From positions 1,736,001 through 1,800,000 of the forward strand of contig JAZAYU010000037.1 in the NCBI GenBank assembly GCA_038501625.1: 64,000 nt of DNA, in the 5' to 3' direction. Of the stretch, positions 58,901 through 64,000 are shown piece after piece. The first letter of the stretch is position 1; the number at the start of each line of letters is the position of its first letter. Source of the DNA: Corbicula japonica (Eukaryota > Mollusca > Bivalvia > Venerida > Cyrenidae). The notes beneath the pieces were generated by a model. That model made no database searches and had not been told where the DNA came from. It saw only the letters and a list, made by a program, of their open reading frames with translations. Position numbers and translations under genes: made by a program.

Positions 58901-61497
58901 GGAACCATAACCTAAAACATATTGAGATCAATGCAGTTAGGCTTGCAGTCACACTGACGCACACCGAAACACTTGCCTCGGTGGAAATTTGAGAGCTGAC
59001 CAAAACTGAAATTCGTAAAACTTAAACATTCATTTGATGAAAAACACCCAAATATGGGCTAAATTCACCCCCCCCCCCCCCCACAGAACAGAAATCCAGG
59101 TGATTCAAGTTCCTCTATCTAACTTCGGAGGTTCAAGAATACATACATAAGACAAAAAACATTGTGCATGTGTCGTTACAATAGGAACTTTTGCCGAGCT
59201 TGTCATATCCGAAATTCTCCACAGCTTGCTTTATCAGGAATTCTCCCCCACCATGCTATATCCGGAATTTTCCCTAAGCTTTTCATATCCGAAATTTTCC
59301 CCAGCTTGTCATATCCGAAATTTTCCCCAGTTTGCCATATCCGAATTTTTCCCCGGCTTGTCGTATCGGAAATTTTCCCCAGCTTGTCACAAGCGTTAAA
59401 ATGAGTTTATCTTATTCCAGTTTTATTGTTGTTAGTTTGCAAAATACTTACAACTTCTGCTGCATTATCAAAGTACATCAATGATGAGTCGTATCGATTG
59501 CATTCTTGTTCTGCCTGTGACCACGTGACGTTTCTGTCATTGACGAACATGTAACATTGATCGTTGGCGTTCTCCCAACCCTCGTCACATCCAAGCGCCA
59601 CGAGATCACCTCTCACTACGTCTGAAAGACAGGTATTATAACACTATATTGCATGCTTCATTTAAGGATTGGATTGTTTAAAGTTAATATGAACGGGCTG
59701 CACAAACTTGAAACAACCCAACTGTTTGCCATACCCAAATGAAAATCATCAAATGTCGATTCAATCCTTTACTAATTTACACATATCAATACATTCATAA
59801 ATACACAAACTAGAATTATTGCTGAAGATGATTAAAACCCTACATAGGTGTTTGATACTGGAACTGGGAATGCTCTGAATCAATGGCATAATGTAACACT
59901 AGAACCATGGACACATGGCACATGTAGCAGTAACCTTGACCTTTACCCCACCACCTCTTTCAATCTTAAGCAGTCTTCAAAGAAGCTACCTAAACAGCAA
60001 GTTTCATAACAATATATAATTCCTAACTAAAGTAATTACGCATCAACTGTTTATCTATCTTTAGAAACAGACAGTGACCTTTACCCCACTTTCATTTCAA
60101 AGCGCCTTCTTCACAGTAGCTACATATACAGCAAGTTTCATCATAATATCTCAACCCTTCTAAAGTGATTGAGCGGAATCAGTTTTAATTTTTAGTTACA
60201 GTGACCTTTAACACACCAGCATCAAAGTCGAACTTGGCCTTTATCTAAAACCTGTTTAAATATGTGAGGTATGTATGTGAAATCTTCCGGAAACCATTTT
60301 TTGTATTTTTAGTAACTTCGAACAGTGACCCTGATCCCATTAGCCCCATTTTCAATCTCAAATTTCGTCTTCATAGAAGCTACCCTTATAGCAATTTTCA
60401 TCACAATATCTCACCCCTAACTAAAGTTACTGAGCAGAAATAATGAGTATATTTCGTCTTCACAAAAGTTACATATACATAAAATTTCATTAAAGAATCT
60501 CATTCCAAGCTATAGTTACTGAGAGGAAATGAATGTTTCAAGTTTATATTAAAGTTGACCTTGGGCTCCACAGGCCATAAAGTCGAACTTCACCTGTATC
60601 TTGTAAGTTTTATATCTGTGTGCAAAACATGATTAAATCTGGGAAGTATTTCAAATATTGTCATCCGGAAATCATTTTTCTATTTTTGGTGACAATGACC
60701 TTGACTTTGACATTACACCATAACTTGTCACTTGTTTCATCTCTTTATTGTCATGCCGTTAACTGTATTAATAATCTCGAATTAGCTACTGAATGGGGAA
60801 GTAGCTACTGCAGACAGTTTGTATTTTCTTTCAAAAGCATTGGGCGTTGTTTAGAGACCCTGATATTAACGCATTGTGCTCTTCCTTTCCCTGCCTTTAA
60901 CGCTAACGATGATCAGCCCTACAGAGCTAGATGTGACCCACATCTACATACAGCATAAGTGGTGACCGGCCTCTACTTATAGTGCTTCGGATGACCCTGC
61001 TTTATATAAAGTTGTAGGGTGATACTGCTCTACCTAGAGAAGTGTCCCAAACCTGCCTACAACTAGGGTTGTACCTGCATAACTAATTGAGGTAGGAATT
61101 ACTCGTAGAAGTTCGAAGCAATGCTAGAAGTAACCCCTATAGGTAAAAAACATAACAGCGCCAAAGACGATCTGTTGAAGTAAGGTTGACTCGTTAGAAA
61201 CCGTGCAATGGGTGACCAGTAGAACCTCAAAACAGCGCTAGGATGAGCTTTTGAACTTCAAAGCTACGCCTGGGTAACCAGTAGAACTTCAAAGGATGAA
61301 TCGTAGAAATTCATTTCGTAAAGTTATCGATTGATATAAAATGAATAGAGGTATTGTACGACTAGTTGTGACTAACAGTAAGACAATGGCTTACATCTAA
61401 TAAGTAATGACAGCTAGTGGACAAATATAATTACATTTTAAATCTACTTACATATCAATGACGTAACTACAAAAAACACCACTTTATTGGACGACAT
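51654..61497 (-). CDS. Secreted protein with four C-type lectin domains (3' end unresolved)
   Basis: Thirteen exons join in frame: 61452-61497, 59452-59621, 58732-58874, 58037-58161, 57141-57307, 56758-56879, 55848-55978, 55149-55306, 54490-54614, 53894-54024, 52732-52964, 52414-52541 and 51654-51799. This gives 608 residues plus one base. Residues 1-15 (MSSNKVVFFVVTSLI) are a signal peptide. Four lectin domains follow, each of three exons, with the usual Cys pairs and YWTGL/FWTSL/FWTAL strand motifs. Such proteins bind sugars or other ligands outside the cell; in molluscs they are often linked with immune recognition or mucus, which is inference here. Domain 3 keeps EPN and FND, domain 4 EPN, domain 2 EPD, domain 1 neither. 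After exon 13 either a further exon is spliced or the frame reads through to a stop at 51562. Confidence 0.88.
53265..53460 (+). repeat. Interspersed repeat family C, copy 2 (lectin intron 10)
   Basis: It is colinear with 13795-13985: TTTTTTTCACAGAGGTCAAG, CTGCTCTTTCCTAAATAATG, AGTCTCAAGCAGATAAT and CCACTGATGCAAAGAAA occur in the same order. Confidence 0.65.
53739..53882. repeat. 144-bp near-perfect foldback, copy 2 (lectin intron 10)
   Basis: Same ends (GCCCAAGATCATAAAAC / GTTTTATGATCTTGGGC-like) and centre (GGCGACTGGTCGCC) as the copy at 51432. Its edge is 11 nt from the donor of exon 10 (exon end 53894). Confidence 0.9.
53894..55306 (-). CDS. Lectin domain 3 (exons 8-10)
   Basis: Exons 55149-55306, 54490-54614 and 53894-54024. 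Key segments are GCGIWTRAGKTCYEFYSGPP, PFWTALNDRDVEGTYKWSDG and NWNSEPNDYKGQEDCAVLQP, ending GFNDLNCQYKAAPICE. EPN plus FND make this the best candidate for calcium-dependent mannose-type binding. The exon 8 acceptor CAGCAG is a NAGNAG tandem that keeps frame. Confidence 0.88.
55340..55460 (+). repeat. Interspersed repeat family D, copy 2 (lectin intron 7)
   Basis: ACTTACTCCATGTATACGAA, GCGACCAGTGTAGATCCAAA and ATCTGGATCTGCACTGGTCG; it resembles 23145-23250. It is followed directly by the hairpin at 55483. Confidence 0.55.
55483..55528. repeat. 17-bp perfect hairpin in lectin intron 7
   Basis: GCAAACAGTGTAGATCC, a 12-nt loop, then GGATCTACACTGTTTGC. The same GTAGATCC word occurs in repeat family D beside it, so it is probably part of that element. 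Confidence 0.85.
55848..57307 (-). CDS. Lectin domain 2 (exons 5-7)
   Basis: Exons 57141-57307, 56758-56879 and 55848-55978. Key segments are GGQCPDATWTQSPTDCYWVS, LYWTGLVYKSNTWQWFNG and TWAKEPDGLANKENCAVVRY, ending NYICKKGQD. It has EPD in the EPN position and YFSDRNC in the WND position. Confidence 0.88.
57880..57965 (+). repeat. Possible LINE 3' tail (lectin intron 4)
   Basis: CAAATTCAAAACACTTTATT and GCCAAAGGGTTGCAAGATAC resemble 3' ends of animal non-LTR elements. No coding part is attached. Confidence 0.3.
58037..59621 (-). CDS. Lectin domain 1 (exons 2-4)
   Basis: Exons 59452-59621, 58732-58874 and 58037-58161. Key segments are CDEGWENANDQCYMFVND, AAYWTSLND and TWSSSPANDGQANCGGITV, ending GYICNVDQN. 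SPAND stands where sugar-binding domains have EPN, and no WND-like motif precedes the penultimate Cys (TMSDVSC), so classical calcium-dependent sugar binding is doubtful. Confidence 0.88.
59040..59085 (+). repeat. Poly-C tract in lectin intron 2
   Basis: A run of about 17 C at 59068-59084 in AT-rich intron. Confidence 0.9.
59195..59395 (+). repeat. 26-bp minisatellite in lectin intron 2
   Basis: About eight units of CATATCCGAAATTTTCCCC followed by AGCTTGT, the first three diverged. The 80-codon + frame over it is a translation artefact. Confidence 0.85.
59930..60720 (+). repeat. Tandem ~130-bp repeat in lectin intron 1
   Basis: Degenerate units marked by AGTGACCTTTACCCCA and AGCAAGTTTCATCATAATAT (about 59998, 60132, 60389 and 60481), with CTAAAGTTACTGAGCAGAAA. 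The layout matches a common molluscan tandem-bearing interspersed repeat. No gene is present. Confidence 0.75.
61000..61330 (+). repeat. Degenerate short-unit repeat in lectin intron 1
   Basis: AGTAGAACCTCAAAACAGCG, AGTAGAACTTCAAAGGATG, GTAGAAGTTCGAAGCAATG and similar words recur every 30-60 bp. This suggests an old minisatellite. Confidence 0.45.
61452..61497 (-). CDS. Lectin gene exon 1: start codon and signal peptide
   Basis: ATG at 61497 reads MSSNKVVFFVVTSLI, a short polar start and a hydrophobic core. The donor is GATAT|GTAAGT. The phase (one base left) joins exon 2 to give YVVRGDLVALGC, so cleavage probably falls near residues 16-20. This exon was too short to stand alone; it is supported by the frame join. 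Confidence 0.8.
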
Positions 61498-61504
61498 GTT
61501 CCAT
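61484..61504 (-). promoter_or_regulatory. Overlapping upstream ORF at the lectin start codon
   Basis: An ATG at 61504-61502 opens a six-codon frame that ends in TAA at 61486-61484, out of frame with and overlapping the main ATG at 61497. If the transcript starts upstream of 61504, translation of the lectin would depend on leaky scanning. Confidence 0.4.
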
Positions 61505-62263
61505 ATATCCTAACAACTTCACCCGTATAATGTACACTGCTGCAGATACTGCAGATAATTCGCTCACTTGAATCATATGCCTTCTGATCATACATTGTTC
61601 TAATCGCATTACACTGTTATCATCGCAATCATTAATATAGATCATAATACATGTTGACATATACTTTGGACGAAAGGAAGAGCATTGAATTGATATGGAT
61701 CTCTAATATAAAACATCTCCACTAACTTGCGTTTAATGACTTTAACAATAAATCTGTTGGCTTTTTTTCTTTTACCAAAACAAAGAATTGAACAAAACAT
61801 ATTTTCAAGTGTTTATAATAACGAGTTGTTCTTAATCCATTACGAATTTATAGGGTGTTATCTGTGAAACGATAATCATTATGACATCTTAAACACTGTA
61901 AATTTCAAGTAATCAATCTCGGACAAGATAACTTGTTTTGACAAAACGTTTTATCCGACATTACATAAATAGATAATAAATTTTAAAAAATTGACCAAAA
62001 TGACGATTAGTTGTCGAGCTGACATAATGAAAATACTGTATAAATCTTCTACCACTTAACATCCTTATGTTTATACGGAAACAACTCTACAAGACCTTAT
62101 TTAATAAAAATAAATTTCAAATCAATATTCCTTGAGTTACCCTCTACCAAAATTGTTTTAGCCGTGTCGTTCTGCTGCCGTGTGGTTGGGCTTATTTCCC
62201 CTTCATGTCTTTCAGGTAAAAACGTCATTAATTGTACTTACTAATATATATAATTGTAACTGC
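61505..62263. other. Upstream region of the lectin gene
   Basis: AT-rich, with no gene recognised. It should include the minus-strand promoter. TATAATGTACACTGC near 61530 (+) carries no clear TATA box on the minus strand at the expected distance. Confidence 0.4.
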
Positions 62264-62460
62264 AAAATCAACAAGAGCCAGTCGGAAACGACTGCATGCT
62301 CGACTATTCGAAGTCAGACATATTTAAGCACATTTAAAACTGGGCTTCATTTAAACAGGGGAGTGATTCAGGAATTTATGAAACCCAACACACACATGAA
62401 CAAAAGTTTCTTAATCCAAGTTAGGAAATCAATAAATTACAGTTAATTTATTATTGTAGT
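62264..62460 (+). repeat. Left part of an interspersed repeat
   Basis: ATCAACAAGAGCCAGTCGGA, AACGACTGCATGCTCGACTA and TTCGAAG resemble the start of a repeat family I associate with clam genomes, whose interior holds the tandem units seen at 63480-64000. The 88-codon frame over this stretch has no known motif. Confidence 0.45.
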
Positions 62461-62529
62461 TTTTTTAGAGGGTTTACACCAGTCCATACACCCCTGATCC
62501 CACACCCATCAACCCACTATCCCTGCCCA

Positions 62530-63432
62530 CCTTTAGTGTTGTGGTGGGGTGTGGTGTAGTATAGTAAGGTATGGTATGCTGGTTGCTGTTGTTGGTGGTG
62601 TGGGTGTTGTTGCTGTTGTTGGTATTGTTGTTGGTGTTGGTAGTGATGGTGTTGTTGTTGTTGGTGTTGATGTCAGTGTTGTTGTTGGTGTTGTTGCTGG
62701 TGATGGTGGTGGTATTTGGTGGTGTGGTAGGGGGTGGTGGAGGTGGTGTTGTTGGTGGTGGGGGTGGTGGTAGTGTGGTGTGGTGGTGGGGGTGGTGGTG
62801 GGTGGTGGTGGTTGGTGGTAGTGGTGGTGGGGGGTGGTGGTGGTGGGGGGGGGGTGGTGGTGGTGGTGTGGTGTGCTGTGGTATTGGTGTGGTGGTGGTG
62901 TTGGTGTGGTGGTGGTGGTGTGGTGGTGGTGTGGTGGTGGTGGTGGTGTGGTGGTGGTGGTGGTGTGGTGTGGTGTTGGGGGGGTGGTGGTGGTGGTGTG
63001 GTGGTGGTGGTGGTGGTGGTGGTGGTGGTGTGGTGGTGGTGGTGGTGGTGGTGGTGGTGGTGGTGTGGTGGTGGTGGGGAGGTGGTGGTGGTGGTGTGGT
63101 GATGGTGTGGTGGTGGTGTGGTGGTGGTGTGGTGGTGGTGTGGTGGTGGTCGTGGTGTGGTGTGGTGGTGGTGTGGTGGGGGTGGTGTGGTGTGGTGGTG
63201 TGGTGGTGGTGGTGGTGGTGGTGTGGTGGTGGTGGTGGTGGTGGTCGTGGTGTGGTGTGGTGTGGTGTGGTGTGGTGTGGTGTGGTGTGGTGTGGTGTGG
63301 TGTGGTGTGGTGTGGTGTGGTGTGGTATAGTTTAGTACAGTACAGTACAGTACAGTACAGTACAGTACAGTACAGTACAGTACAGTACAGTACAGTATAG
63401 TATAGTATAGTATAGTATAGTATAGTATAACC
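62530..63432 (+). repeat. ~0.9-kb GTG and pentanucleotide microsatellite
   Basis: GTTGTTGGTG-type units pass into GTGGTGGTG with GTGTG joints (to ~63248), then TGTGG pentamers (63249-63325), then TACAG pentamers (63335-63395), then TATAG pentamers (63396-63428). The strong G/C strand asymmetry explains all the long low-complexity frames here (Gly/Val/Trp on +, His/Thr/Pro on -). Confidence 0.95.
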
Positions 63433-63479
63433 ACTCAACACTTTCAACCAAAGTATGTTTAGTACATCTGTTTTAAACC

Positions 63480-64000
63480 TTTTCTATAGCATTACCTATG
63501 AAAAACACTAACATTGAAACTTTAACCATATTTTCTAAGTCTTAATTCTAATTTCTAAGCGAAAAAGGGCAAAAATTAAATTTAAAAAAAGCAAGGATGA
63601 GTTATGGGCCTTTGAAAATCAACCTGATGTATGATAAAATAAAGGTATACAAAGTTTTAAAGTTGTCGTTTTAATAGAATGAAAGATATGAGGTTTCACC
63701 ACCTTGCACGCAAACTTTAACCTTAATTTCTTAGTCTGAAAAGGGCAATAATTTGATATAAATCAAAGAAAGAGATATGGTTCTTGGCATACATAGTCAG
63801 GGTCATGATAGTGAACAAGTTTCAAAGCTATAGTACAAGAAGTATGAAAGTAACTAGCTTGCACGCAAACTTTAACCTGATTTTCTAAGTAAAAAAGGGC
63901 AATAAGCTGATAAAAATCAAAGAAAGAGTTATGGTCTTGGCATACATAGTCAGGGTCATGATGGTGAACAAGTGTCTTTAGTTTCAAAGCTATAGTACAA
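63480..64000 (+). repeat. Tandem ~155-bp units reaching the window end
   Basis: TTGCACGCAAACTTTAACC recurs at about 63705 and 63860; ATACATAGTCAGGGTCATGA at 63789 and 63943. AAAAAGGGCAAAAA and AAAGAAAGAGTTATGG words recur. It continues beyond the right edge. Confidence 0.8.

Noticed and set aside
62533..63447. Very long open frames on both strands (His/Thr/Pro-rich on -, Gly/Val/Trp-rich on +)
   Set aside because: They are translations of GTG and pentanucleotide microsatellites; frames are open in several phases at once and composition is pure repeat.

Overview
This is an AT-rich, intron-rich and repeat-dense animal nuclear window. The gene complement (an invertebrate TBX1-type T-box gene, an intronless B-box/propeller gene and a secreted multi-lectin-domain gene) and the many short palindromic and tandem repeats suggest a lophotrochozoan, most probably a bivalve mollusc. 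That assignment is inference. No rRNA, tRNA or CRISPR array was recognised.

Three genes are well supported. (1) 11770-13542 (+) is a single-exon 590-residue TRIM-like protein with two B-boxes, a coiled coil and a C-terminal propeller but no RING. (2) 19058-32111 (+) is a complete eight-exon TBX1/10-class T-box transcription factor of 456 residues. All eight exons join in frame at GT/AG sites. (3) 61497 down to about 51654 (-) is a secreted protein with a signal peptide and four C-type lectin domains in tandem. Each domain is coded by three exons with the same phase pattern. Thirteen exons are placed and only the last, 3' coding exon is unresolved.

Layout. 1-11 kb is transposon debris: a LINE-like relic, a reverse-transcriptase fragment, two interleaved repeat families, a 23-bp minisatellite of about 1.3 kb and a non-autonomous element with internal repeats. 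11.7-13.5 kb is the B-box gene. 14-18.4 kb holds more repeats, including a 48-bp array that passes into a decayed array. 18.4-32.7 kb is the TBX1 locus, with large introns holding possible regulatory islands, a MITE, foldback sequences and AAT/ATT tracts. 33.3-35.2 kb carries two terminal-inverted-repeat elements, one a mariner deletion derivative. 35.7-51.4 kb is gene-poor, with palindromes, trinucleotide tracts and an unusual nested direct/inverted repeat at 43.3-45.2 kb. 51.4-61.5 kb is the lectin gene. 62.2-64 kb is a repeat interrupted by about 0.9 kb of GTG and pentanucleotide microsatellite.

The three genes show no operon-like link. The B-box gene and the lectin gene belong to families often expanded and immune-related in bivalves, whereas TBX1 is developmental. 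I saw no convincing new multi-gene system. The most interesting signals are structural: long perfect hairpins next to lectin exon ends, the modular 1-1 phase lectin cassettes, and the nested repeat at 43-45 kb.
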